Shown here piece after piece: positions 23,367 to 30,871 of a stretch of DNA of 64,000 bases. Within the stretch, counting starts at the first letter, position 1, and each line of letters begins with the position of its first letter. A program made the translations under genes and the position numbers. The stretch spans positions 62,001 through 126,000 of the forward strand of contig NZ_FTOL01000007.1 of NCBI RefSeq assembly GCF_900156735.1, given 5' to 3'. Under the pieces are notes generated by a model. It saw only the letters and a program-made list of their open reading frames with translations. It was not told where the DNA came from and did not search any database. Origin of the DNA: Chryseobacterium ureilyticum. Lineage in GTDB: Bacteria > Bacteroidota > Bacteroidia > Flavobacteriales > Weeksellaceae.

Positions 23367-24101
23367 ATGGAAAATGATAACCTTCTGTTTTACCAGCTAA
23401 GAAGCCTGAGAAGCAGAAAAAGAACAATAAAAAAAGATGTAGAAAAACAGATAAGAAAAAAGTATAAACGTAGTAAGGAAGTCTGGAACATAAGAAAAAA
23501 TATTCCACTTATTCCTCTGGAAAATCCCTATCAATTAGGATTCGTAAGATTCTTTGTAGTAAGGGATGATGTAATGCGGAGTAGTGATGGAGATTTCTTT
23601 GAGGGACTTTTAAAGAAAATCAATACCTACATGTATTCCGGAAGCCGTCAGTTTTTAAAAAAGAAAAGAAAATTCGGTCGAAGAATATACGTAGAAAAAG
23701 AACAGAAGCTTAATCGTGTTTCTTCATACTCCTGGAGCAGTCCGAAATTTGGACTTACCCCAAGGGAAAGGCTGTACTTTCTAAAAAAAGAAGAATACTG
23801 CCCTTTTCGGAAATGCTATGACACTTATTACGAATTTACTGAGCCGTGGAGATTTATTCTGAGGACTAGACCACATATAATCACCCATCACAAACCAATA
23901 GATACTGAGCTTGAGAAAGAGCAGGCAGAACTGGATGCATATTTGGGACGGCATAAAATTATAGGAATTCTTCAGAAAAAAATGCACGGAAAATCTAATC
24001 CATGGAAAATGGAATATGAAACAGATCTTATCAAAAGCAGGAAATATACTACCTGCACAATGTCTGCAACAGAGATTGCAGATTGTTTTCAGGACTTATA
24101 G
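23367..24101 (+). CDS. basic protein of unknown function, first gene of the RtcB-PrfH operon
   Basis: 244 residues from the ATG at 23367; a GTG at 23358 would add three residues. The N-terminal 45 residues are strongly basic (YQLRSLRSRKRTIKKDVEKQ and KKYKRSKEVW), and the whole protein is rich in Lys, Arg, Tyr and Phe, as expected for an RNA- or ribosome-binding protein. There is a conserved-looking CPFRKCYDTYYE near residue 150 and TTCTMS near the C terminus. No signal peptide, membrane segment or named domain is recognised. It ends 26 bases before rtcB on the same strand, so it is probably co-transcribed. An RNA-binding role in ribosome repair is an inference from composition and position only. 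Confidence 0.78.
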   Translation: MENDNLLFYQLRSLRSRKRTIKKDVEKQIRKKYKRSKEVWNIRKNIPLIPLENPYQLGFVRFFVVRDDVMRSSDGDFFEGLLKKINTYMYSGSRQFLKKKRKFGRRIYVEKEQKLNRVSSYSWSSPKFGLTPRERLYFLKKEEYCPFRKCYDTYYEFTEPWRFILRTRPHIITHHKPIDTELEKEQAELDAYLGRHKIIGILQKKMHGKSNPWKMEYETDLIKSRKYTTCTMSATEIADCFQDL

Positions 24102-24127
24102 TTCTGATGATTTTTAAAACAAAAACA

Positions 24128-25519
24128 ATGGGAAATTTAAAACTAAAAGGAAAAGATATATTAAAACTGGGCTATCCAAACAATCAAAGCGTAAATGTAG
24201 CTTTGGAAGTCATGAAGAGAAATTTTGCAACTAAAAATATCCATTATGTGAAATCTCTTTTAAAAGAAATTCTGATTCATCCGGAACAATTTGAAAAAGA
24301 TTTAACCTTCGGACAGATCGCAGAAACTTTACTTTCATCCAAAAAAACAGAAAAAAGGATGCTGAATTCACAGCGTGCAAACTTTCAAATCTTCGGGAAT
24401 AATATTTCAGAAGAAGCAAAAAATCAGCTGTACACAGCTTTGAAACTTCCGGTTTCTGTTCAGGGCGCATTGATGCCTGATGCACATAGCGGTTATGGAC
24501 TTCCAATCGGAGGAGTTTTAGCTGTAGAAAATGCAGTAATTCCTTATGGAGTAGGAATGGACATCGGCTGTAGAATGAGCCTAAGTATTTTGGATACCCC
24601 CGTTTCATATCTGAACGGAGCAAGGGATAAGTATGAAAAAGCCCTTGCTGAACATACAAAATTTGGGATGTATGAGACTCACAAATCTCATATTGACCAC
24701 GAAATCTTCGATAGGGATACATTTGATTTAATCCCGATTCTTCGAAGATTAAAAGGAAAAGCCATTAAACAAATGGGATCCTCAGGAGGTGGAAATCACT
24801 TTGTAGAATTTGGAGAAGTAGAAATCACTGAAGAGGATGAACAGATAGGCTTACCCAAAGGAAAATATCTGGGAATTCTCTCTCACAGCGGTTCAAGAGG
24901 GCTTGGAGCTGAGATTGCTCAATATTACTCAAGAGTAGCTGTAGAACAATGTCCATTGCCTAAAGAAGCACAACAATTTGCATGGCTGGATTTAAGTACA
25001 CATCTCGGCTTGGAGTACTGGACAGCAATGAACCTTGCGGGAGATTACGCCTCAGCCTGTCATGATGATATTCACAGAAGATTGGTAAAAGCTGTTGGGG
25101 GCAGAGTAAAGGCAAGAATTGAAAACCATCACAACTTTGCATGGAAGGAAACTCATAATGGAAAAGAGGTGATTGTTCACAGAAAAGGAGCCACTCCAGC
25201 CAATGAAAATGAACTAGGAATGATTCCCGGATCTATGACGGCAAAAGGATTCATCGTCCGTGGAAAAGGAAATCCGGATTCTTTGAACTCAGCTTCACAT
25301 GGTGCAGGAAGAGCCCACTCAAGAGGAGAATGTAGAAGTCTTTTCACTCAGAATGATATCAAAAAAGAGTTGAAACTGAAAGATGTTACGTTGATGGGTG
25401 GAAATACAGAAGAAGCTCCGATGGCGTACAAAGACATCTATGAAGTGATGAATGCACAAAGCGAATTGGTAGATATCCTGGGAACATTCCAGCCGAGAAT
25501 TGTCAGAATGGATAGATAA
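24128..25519 (+). CDS. rtcB: RNA-splicing ligase RtcB
   Basis: RtcB joins RNA ends bearing 2',3'-cyclic phosphate or 3'-phosphate to 5'-OH ends, using GTP and Mn2+. The 463 residues from ATG 24128 carry the expected motifs. DAHSGYGLPIGGV is at 118-130. GMDIGCRM has the metal-binding Cys near 148. GGGNHFVEFG is near 221 and LSHSGSRGLG near 251. IENHHNFAWKE is near 331. SASHGAGR near 388 contains the His that forms the guanylate intermediate. An upstream in-frame ATG would overlap the previous gene. No archease gene and no RtcR-type activator gene is adjacent; instead prfH follows two genes later, the known RtcB-PrfH pairing. It is therefore more likely dedicated to rRNA or tRNA repair than to splicing. 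Confidence 0.96.
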   Translation: MGNLKLKGKDILKLGYPNNQSVNVALEVMKRNFATKNIHYVKSLLKEILIHPEQFEKDLTFGQIAETLLSSKKTEKRMLNSQRANFQIFGNNISEEAKNQLYTALKLPVSVQGALMPDAHSGYGLPIGGVLAVENAVIPYGVGMDIGCRMSLSILDTPVSYLNGARDKYEKALAEHTKFGMYETHKSHIDHEIFDRDTFDLIPILRRLKGKAIKQMGSSGGGNHFVEFGEVEITEEDEQIGLPKGKYLGILSHSGSRGLGAEIAQYYSRVAVEQCPLPKEAQQFAWLDLSTHLGLEYWTAMNLAGDYASACHDDIHRRLVKAVGGRVKARIENHHNFAWKETHNGKEVIVHRKGATPANENELGMIPGSMTAKGFIVRGKGNPDSLNSASHGAGRAHSRGECRSLFTQNDIKKELKLKDVTLMGGNTEEAPMAYKDIYEVMNAQSELVDILGTFQPRIVRMDR

Positions 25520-25563
25520 ATTGAATTGATTGTTTATAGTTGGCTGTAGTCTTTTATTGAACC

Positions 25564-25594
25564 AACCTTATAGGTTTTTAACACCTATAAGGTT
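25564..25594. repeat. palindromic repeat between rtcB and the nucleotidyltransferase gene
   Basis: AACCTTATAGGT (25564-25575) and ACCTATAAGGTT (25583-25594) are perfect 12-base inverted repeats with a 7-base loop. It is flanked by near-direct repeats AGTTGGCTGTAGTC (25548) and AGTTGGCTATAATCC (25610). It has the look of a short palindromic insertion. In a transcript it would form a stable hairpin but has no T-run. Confidence 0.75.
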
Positions 25595-25652
25595 TAATGA
25601 TTTCATACTCAGTTGGCTATAATCCTCAATTCATCATTAAAAAAACAAAAAA

Positions 25653-26198
25653 ATGGGAGCACCTCATAACATAAAAAGATACGGAGAAGTCTGGCCTGAA
25701 TTCAGAATTCAGTGGGGACTTGAAATTTTAGAAAAATTAAAAAATAAAGTCATTATATCTGGCGGATGGGCATGGCACTTCATGTCTGAAACAGGACATA
25801 CAGAGTATAAGCATGCTCATGATCACAAGGATATAGACGTTTTTGTGGAAAAAGAAAATGTAGCTGAAGTAGTAACAATTCTTTTACAGGAAGGGTTTCA
25901 GAAGGTCTGGACCCGATACGATCATTTGCCAAGCGAAGAAAATTTTAGGCGATATGAAAAAACAGTAGAATTAGAAAATGAAAAGTTTCACAGAATCACG
26001 ATCGATTTTTTTGAAAGAAATGATCTTGAGACAGTTGAAACCAATGGATTTACAGTAGTAAGACCTGATATTTTACTTTCGTTCTACAGAAACATTCACT
26101 CCAGTGATAAATGCTGGGCAGTGATGGCTGCAAAAGAATTATTGGAAAAGGGCATCAATCCTGTTGGGAACCCTTTATTAAGCAAAATGCCAAAATAA
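25653..26198 (+). CDS. nucleotidyltransferase-fold protein in the RtcB-PrfH operon
   Basis: 181 residues with the hallmarks of the Pol-beta nucleotidyltransferase superfamily. GGWAWHFM at 37-44 is the helix-capping Gly-Gly motif. HKDIDVFVE around 58-66 gives two metal-binding Asp residues (60 and 62), and RITIDFFE near 114-121 supplies the third Asp (118). The GGWA...H.DID pattern resembles small ANT(2'')/LinB-type and related stand-alone enzymes. An unusual His-rich stretch, HTEYKHAHDHKD, precedes the catalytic Asp pair. It ends 2 bases before prfH, so it is surely co-transcribed with it. Substrate is unknown; RNA end modification would fit the neighbours, while an antibiotic or protein target remains possible. 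Confidence 0.8.
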   Translation: MGAPHNIKRYGEVWPEFRIQWGLEILEKLKNKVIISGGWAWHFMSETGHTEYKHAHDHKDIDVFVEKENVAEVVTILLQEGFQKVWTRYDHLPSEENFRRYEKTVELENEKFHRITIDFFERNDLETVETNGFTVVRPDILLSFYRNIHSSDKCWAVMAAKELLEKGINPVGNPLLSKMPK

Positions 26199-26200
26199 CA

Positions 26201-26899
26201 ATGGAAAAATTAATACAGATCACTTCAGGAAGAGGACCTTTAGAATGCCAGTGGGTTGTATCCAAGGTATTAAAAACCTTTCTTGAAGAAGCAAAAAATA
26301 ATAATATAGATTACGAAATCATTCACCGTGAAAATGGAGATGTAAATATGACTGTGAAGTCAGTAAGTATCCTTCTAAAAGGAAAGGATTTCAAAGAATT
26401 TTTGAAGACTTGGTTGGGAAGCATCTGCTGGGAAGGCAAAAGTACATTCAGGAAGCTGCACAAACGAAGCAAATGGTTCATAGGGATATTCGAATTGGAG
26501 AACCCTGAAACTATTAATTTCAATGAAAAAGATATCAGGTTCCAGACGACGAGAAGCCAGGGAAGCGGTGGACAGAATGTCAATAAAGTGAATACAGCCG
26601 TTCGTGCCACTCATATTCCGACGAATGAATCAGTGTTTGTACAGGATACAAGATCACAATTGAATAATAAAACGCTCTCTATTATCAGATTAAAAGAAAG
26701 GGTAATGAATGTTTATATCCAGCAACTGGAAAATAGACTGAAAGAAACCTGGAACCAGCATCTGCAGGTAGAGCGTGGAAATCCAGTCCGAACATTTTCC
26801 GGTACAGATTTTAAGAATACTTACCAGGATAAATCCTTTAAGAAACAAAGGAATAGCCTTAAAAATGAATTAAAAAACTACAGCAATGACCTTAACTAA
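26201..26899 (+). CDS. prfH: release-factor homologue PrfH
   Basis: 232 residues from ATG 26201, 2 bases after the previous stop. It carries the class I release-factor catalytic loop, with GGQ at 123-125 in TTRSQGSGGQNVNKV, followed by ATHIPT and DTRSQLNNKTLSIIRLKER as in RF1/RF2 domain 3. It lacks the RF1/RF2 N-terminal domain and the codon-reading PxT/SPF region. The N-terminal ~90 residues, starting MEKLIQITSGRGPLECQWVV, are typical of PrfH. Known work links PrfH with RtcB and recognition of ribosomes damaged in the decoding centre. The C-terminal RNPxRTFSGxxF-like segment (GNPVRTFSGTDFKNTY) is consistent with this family. Stop overlaps the next gene by 14 bases. Confidence 0.93.
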   Translation: MEKLIQITSGRGPLECQWVVSKVLKTFLEEAKNNNIDYEIIHRENGDVNMTVKSVSILLKGKDFKEFLKTWLGSICWEGKSTFRKLHKRSKWFIGIFELENPETINFNEKDIRFQTTRSQGSGGQNVNKVNTAVRATHIPTNESVFVQDTRSQLNNKTLSIIRLKERVMNVYIQQLENRLKETWNQHLQVERGNPVRTFSGTDFKNTYQDKSFKKQRNSLKNELKNYSNDLN

Positions 26900-27392
26900 A
26901 AATAAATACTATTTTGAAGCGCTGGACTATTTTCCTTATAATATGTCCGAATGTCTGGATGCTTTGAACTATGCCCTTTCCTATGAACCTGAGGATGCAG
27001 ATAGCCTGTGTTTAATGGGAAGAGTATATTCGGAGGTTTTAAAAGATTATGAAACAGGGAAAAAATACTTTGAAGAAGCAATGCAAAGTAATATTGCTAA
27101 TGTAAATACTCCCAAATTTTATATTGAATGTCTTTTAAGTAATGAAGATTATGAGGAGGCAGAAAAACTTATCGAATATGCTTTAAAGATGAAAGGAATT
27201 GATAAAGCGGAAATTCTAAACTGTAAATCACTTTTATCAGAAAGGAAAGGAGATAATAAGAAAGCTTTAGAAATACTTAAGGAAGCAAGAATCTTTAGCT
27301 ATTGCAGAAGTACACTTGATATTCTGGATGACAGAGAAAAACTGGTTCAGGAGAAAATGCCCGAAACTAATAAAAAAGAGGAGACTGAATAA
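26886..27392 (+). CDS. small TPR-like repeat protein, last gene of the operon
   Basis: 168 residues starting inside the end of prfH (14-base overlap), so translation is probably coupled. Alpha-helical repeats resemble tetratricopeptide repeats: ALNYALSYEPEDADSLCLMG and YETGKKYFEEAMQSNIANVN, then YEEAEKLIEYALKM and DNKKALEILKEARIF. TPR proteins usually act as protein-binding scaffolds. There is no signal peptide, so it is cytoplasmic. It may recruit a partner for PrfH or RtcB; this is inferred from the operon only. A terminator follows. Confidence 0.82.
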   Translation: MTLTKNKYYFEALDYFPYNMSECLDALNYALSYEPEDADSLCLMGRVYSEVLKDYETGKKYFEEAMQSNIANVNTPKFYIECLLSNEDYEEAEKLIEYALKMKGIDKAEILNCKSLLSERKGDNKKALEILKEARIFSYCRSTLDILDDREKLVQEKMPETNKKEETE

Positions 27393-27412
27393 GTCTTCTT
27401 TTTTTTTTTTGT
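27380..27412 (+). terminator. operon-end terminator
   Basis: GGAGACT and AGTCTTC form a short hairpin across the stop codon, followed by ten or more T. The stem is weak, but the T-run is long. Confidence 0.65.
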
Positions 27413-27480
27413 TTTTGTATGTGATTGTAAATCTATTCGTTATTGTATTTTTTATACATTTATAAATAAAAAACTATCCC

Positions 27481-30027
27481 ATGAATACGAAATTATGTCT
27501 ATTATCATTATCTGTATTTTTTTTCTCGAATATTGTTAAAGCACAGAGCACTTTAGATGTTATTAAAGAATATTACCAAAAACAGGGATTATTGACCCAA
27601 AAGAATAGTAGTAGTGATAAAACCGATATTATTATTTTAAATGAAGATAATTCCAAGAGTTTGGGAGTAAATATTGTAAATATACAGCAAACCTTTAATG
27701 GAATAAGAGTATATAATGGATTAGGAAAAGTACTCATTAAAGAAGGTATAATATTTTCTGAAAAGAATGCTTTCAGCAGAAATATTACAATTGCAGGATT
27801 AAAACAGTCTAAAGCTCAGTTTTCAGAGGAAATTTTAAAGCAGAGGCTCGGGCTGAAAGAAGCTGTTAATATCACTTACCTTCCTGATATATACTTTGAA
27901 AATAATGGTGTATTTATTCTTGCCAAGGAGTTGATGGTTAAAGATAAAAGCTCTTCCGATGTATGGTATGTAGTTGCAGAAGCGGAAACAGGAGAAGTTT
28001 TACAGAAAATAAATCAAACTCATTACTGTAATTTTAATAATATCTCTGATAATGTAAGAATAAAGCCAGGTCTAGAACCAGTGTCATCAGTTGAGATCAA
28101 TAAAGAATACAAAACATTACTACCTCCAGGAGCTTCTTATCACGTGTTTGCTTTACCCCATGAGGCTCCTTCATTTGGTTCCCGATCAATCGTTAATAAT
28201 CCTTGGGATCAGACAGCATCCCCTGAAGGATGGCATTCTGACGGAACAAATAATTATACTAATACCCAGGGAAATAATGCTTATGCTTATTCAGATCAGG
28301 ATAATGCAGATACCCCGGGATATTCACCTGATGGCGGAAGTAATCTTAATTTTAATTTTCCCTTTGCGGATGGACGATATGAGAACCCTATGGCTTACCG
28401 AGATGCTGCAATTACAAATCTGTTTTACATGAATAATAAGTTGCATGATATCTTCTATAGATTTGGATTTACAGAAACAGCAAGGAACTTCCAGACCAAT
28501 AATTTTGATAAAGGAGGCATAGGGAATGATGCAGTAAGAGCTGAAGCTTTCGATGGAAGTGGGCTGAATAATGCATTTTTTAATTCCGGATACGAAATGA
28601 TGGTGAACGGAACTCCTTTTTCTGAGGCTCCAAGAATGCAAATGTATCTTTGGGACAGAATAGAAACCGCCAATGATCCTATTATAAGATATCAGTATAA
28701 TTCTCCGGCATCAATGGCCAATAGACCTACAGCTATAACAGCAGGAGCTGATTTTGGATCTCTTTTATTAAGTGGACAAGCTGTAACGGGCGATGTGATG
28801 CTTTCTATACCTGATGAAGCATGTAGTCCTTTGGTAGCAGGAAGTATGAACGGAAAGATAGGATTTGCAAAAAGAGGAACATGTAGTTATGCAAGCAAAG
28901 TGAAACGAATGGAGGAGGCAGGAGCTATTGGGGCAATTATTTATAATCCGTTAAGTGTAATCCCATTTACAATGCCCAATGATAATACAGTAGGACCTAT
29001 CAATATTCCCTCTATTATGATGGGCAAAATAGAAGGAGAAAACCTGATGAATCAGCTAAACTCTGGAGTAACGGTAAATGTTACCTTAAACTTTGATTAT
29101 AAAGGCTTTAAACACTCAAGCTTGGATAACGGAATTGTCACCCATGAATTTGGACATGGTATTTCAGACAGATTGACGGGACAGGGATATAACTGCCTTA
29201 ATTCTGCTGAACAGATGGGAGAAGGCTGGTCAGATTATTTCGCTTTATTACTTACAGCAAGACCAGGTGATACTTCCGGTGTAGCAAGAGGATTAGGAAC
29301 TTACATAAATGGAGAATCTACCACAGGAGGAGGCATAAGAATGGTAAAATATTCTCCGGATTTTACTGTAAACAATTATACGTATGCAAAAACTAATGAA
29401 GCTTTTAATTCTCATGAAATAGGTTTTGTTTGGGCTACCATGCTATGGGATCTTACCTGGAAATATGTTGAGAAATATGGGTATAACAGTGATGTCATTG
29501 CCAGTACAACTTCAGGAAATGCAAGAGTTTTACAAATTATAATGGATGGTCTGAAATTACAATCCTGTAATCCATCCTTTATAGATGCAAGAAATGCTAT
29601 TCTTGAAGCAGATGCTATAGGAAATGCAGGAGCAGACCAATGCATGATATGGAACACCTTTGCCAAAAGAGGTCTTGGGCTCGGAGCCTCTGCAGGAGCT
29701 GATAATATTAGTGATGATCAGGTAGAAGATTTTACGGTACCTCAGGAATGTATAGTTACTGTAGCCTCCAAAGCCGCTAAAGAAGAAAGAAAATTTGTAG
29801 TATTTCCTAACCCGACTTATGATGAGTTTTTTGTAGGAAATATAGATCATTCTTCCAAAGAGGTAAAGATAAGAGTATTTGATATATATGGTAAACTTAT
29901 ATTTTCAGATTCCAGAGATTCTATTTCAAAAAAGGCAATTTCTACAAAAGGATTTGTAAAAGGAATTTATATGGTACATATTCAGCAGGGTAATAAAGTA
30001 CAAACAGAAAAACTGATTGTAAGATAA
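27481..30027 (+). CDS. secreted M36 (fungalysin) metalloprotease with PA and T9SS domains
   Basis: 848 residues. A signal peptide ends near KAQ at residues 20-22. A FTP/PepSY-like propeptide (about 23-180, with VNIQQTFNGIRVYNG and the cleavage-region segments) precedes the peptidase. The catalytic HEFGHG near residue 556 is HExxH, with the downstream Glu in GEGWSDYFALL. A protease-associated (PA) insert lies within the peptidase domain (about 415-540, GKIGFAKRGTCSYASKVKRMEEAGAIGAI region). The C-terminal FPNPTYDEFFVGN to TEKLIVR is a T9SS sorting domain. It should be a zinc endopeptidase released to digest protein outside the cell. Length and architecture match flavobacterial M36 members. Confidence 0.93.
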   Translation: MNTKLCLLSLSVFFFSNIVKAQSTLDVIKEYYQKQGLLTQKNSSSDKTDIIILNEDNSKSLGVNIVNIQQTFNGIRVYNGLGKVLIKEGIIFSEKNAFSRNITIAGLKQSKAQFSEEILKQRLGLKEAVNITYLPDIYFENNGVFILAKELMVKDKSSSDVWYVVAEAETGEVLQKINQTHYCNFNNISDNVRIKPGLEPVSSVEINKEYKTLLPPGASYHVFALPHEAPSFGSRSIVNNPWDQTASPEGWHSDGTNNYTNTQGNNAYAYSDQDNADTPGYSPDGGSNLNFNFPFADGRYENPMAYRDAAITNLFYMNNKLHDIFYRFGFTETARNFQTNNFDKGGIGNDAVRAEAFDGSGLNNAFFNSGYEMMVNGTPFSEAPRMQMYLWDRIETANDPIIRYQYNSPASMANRPTAITAGADFGSLLLSGQAVTGDVMLSIPDEACSPLVAGSMNGKIGFAKRGTCSYASKVKRMEEAGAIGAIIYNPLSVIPFTMPNDNTVGPINIPSIMMGKIEGENLMNQLNSGVTVNVTLNFDYKGFKHSSLDNGIVTHEFGHGISDRLTGQGYNCLNSAEQMGEGWSDYFALLLTARPGDTSGVARGLGTYINGESTTGGGIRMVKYSPDFTVNNYTYAKTNEAFNSHEIGFVWATMLWDLTWKYVEKYGYNSDVIASTTSGNARVLQIIMDGLKLQSCNPSFIDARNAILEADAIGNAGADQCMIWNTFAKRGLGLGASAGADNISDDQVEDFTVPQECIVTVASKAAKEERKFVVFPNPTYDEFFVGNIDHSSKEVKIRVFDIYGKLIFSDSRDSISKKAISTKGFVKGIYMVHIQQGNKVQTEKLIVR

Positions 30028-30049
30028 ATTTTTACCATGAAAAGAGAAA

Positions 30050-30080
30050 AATAAGCTTTCCTTGGAAAGCTTATTTTTTA
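30050..30080. terminator. bidirectional terminator
   Basis: AATAAGCTTTCC and GGAAAGCTTATT form a perfect stem followed by T (plus strand). It lies between the convergent protease and cytochrome genes and partly overlaps the end of the cytochrome gene. Confidence 0.88.
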
Positions 30081-30358
30081 TTTACAGAGATCAGATAATC
30101 ATACACCATTTGATGCTGATCATCATTCAGTTTAGCTTTAGGAGCCATTCTGCTCAGCGTATTGATCCAACCCTGATTGTCATGCTTGGTGGGTTCCGGC
30201 AGTTTATGGCATTTAGCACAGGAATTCTCAAAAATGGTTTTTCCCTGAGCCAATTGCTCAGATGAGGTATACTTCGGTCCTGTTACGGCTGTACTTTTGG
30301 GTCCACAGGAAATCAGGAATGCTGATGCTGCAATACCGCTTAAGATTAGTTTTTTCAT
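30071..30358 (-). CDS. small exported c-type cytochrome (copy 2)
   Basis: 95 residues. The N terminus looks like a lipoprotein signal, with LISCG at residues 15-19. A single heme c motif, CAKCH in ENSCAKCHKLPEPT, sits near residue 52. A Met (SRMAPKAKL, about residue 73) may be the distal heme ligand. It would carry electrons in the periplasm, anchored by lipid. It lies 22 bases after a near-identical gene, so the two are a tandem duplication and probably one operon. Confidence 0.9.
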   Translation of the reverse strand: MKKLILSGIAASAFLISCGPKSTAVTGPKYTSSEQLAQGKTIFENSCAKCHKLPEPTKHDNQGWINTLSRMAPKAKLNDDQHQMVYDYLISVNKK

Positions 30359-30380
30359 ACCTTTATTTTTGTTTGGTGAA

Positions 30381-30674
30381 TTACTTTTTCACAGAAACAA
30401 TGTAATCATAAACCCATTTGTGCTGGTCGTCCGTAAGTTTTGCCTTTGGAGCCATTGCATTCATGATGCCTACCCATTGTACAGAATTATGTGAAGTAGG
30501 GTCAGGTAATTTATGACACTTTCCACAAGAATTCTCAAAAATAGTTTTTCCCTGAGCAATCTCTTCAGCAGTAGATGTTGAAGTTCCGGCTGTAGCAGCT
30601 GCAGTAGATGCTTTTGGAGTACAGGAAACTAAAAGGATAGCAGTAAACGATGCCGCAGCAATGAGTTTTTTCAT
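30381..30674 (-). CDS. small exported c-type cytochrome (copy 1)
   Basis: 97 residues. The signal contains a lipobox-like LLVSC near residues 14-18, followed by an Ala/Thr/Ser-rich linker. The heme motif CGKCH is in ENSCGKCHKLPDPTSHN, and the probable Met ligand is in NAMAPKAKL. It shares most of its mature sequence with the gene immediately downstream (GKTIFENSC, KCHKLP, APKAKL, DDQH, YDY). The pair is a recent-looking duplication. Oxidase or reductase partners are not adjacent. Confidence 0.9.
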   Translation of the reverse strand: MKKLIAAASFTAILLVSCTPKASTAAATAGTSTSTAEEIAQGKTIFENSCGKCHKLPDPTSHNSVQWVGIMNAMAPKAKLTDDQHKWVYDYIVSVKK

Positions 30675-30871
30675 GTTTCTTATTTTTGATATATAACAAA
30701 TGTAATAAATTCCGGAACCCGTTGATACAGCGTGTTCTAGTTTTAATTTAGAAGAAATAAAAATTAAATTAACAAGAATGTGGAATACGAAATCAACACG
30801 TTTTATCCTTTTCTCTTTTCATTGGATCTCAGCTATTGACCATTCACTTTTTAATTATTAATTTTGAATCA

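Noticed and set aside
24231..24722. A 163-codon minus-strand frame inside rtcB.
   Set aside because: Antisense of conserved RtcB motifs; no promoter, no recognisable domain.
26111..26200. A longer start for PrfH adding 30 residues within the nucleotidyltransferase gene.
   Set aside because: The extension overlaps the upstream gene in another frame, and MEKLIQITSGRGP is the natural family start, 2 bases after the previous stop.
26323..26614. Two overlapping minus-strand frames inside prfH that could suggest an antitoxin-like partner.
   Set aside because: They are the antisense of the GGQ region and share no feature with known antitoxins.
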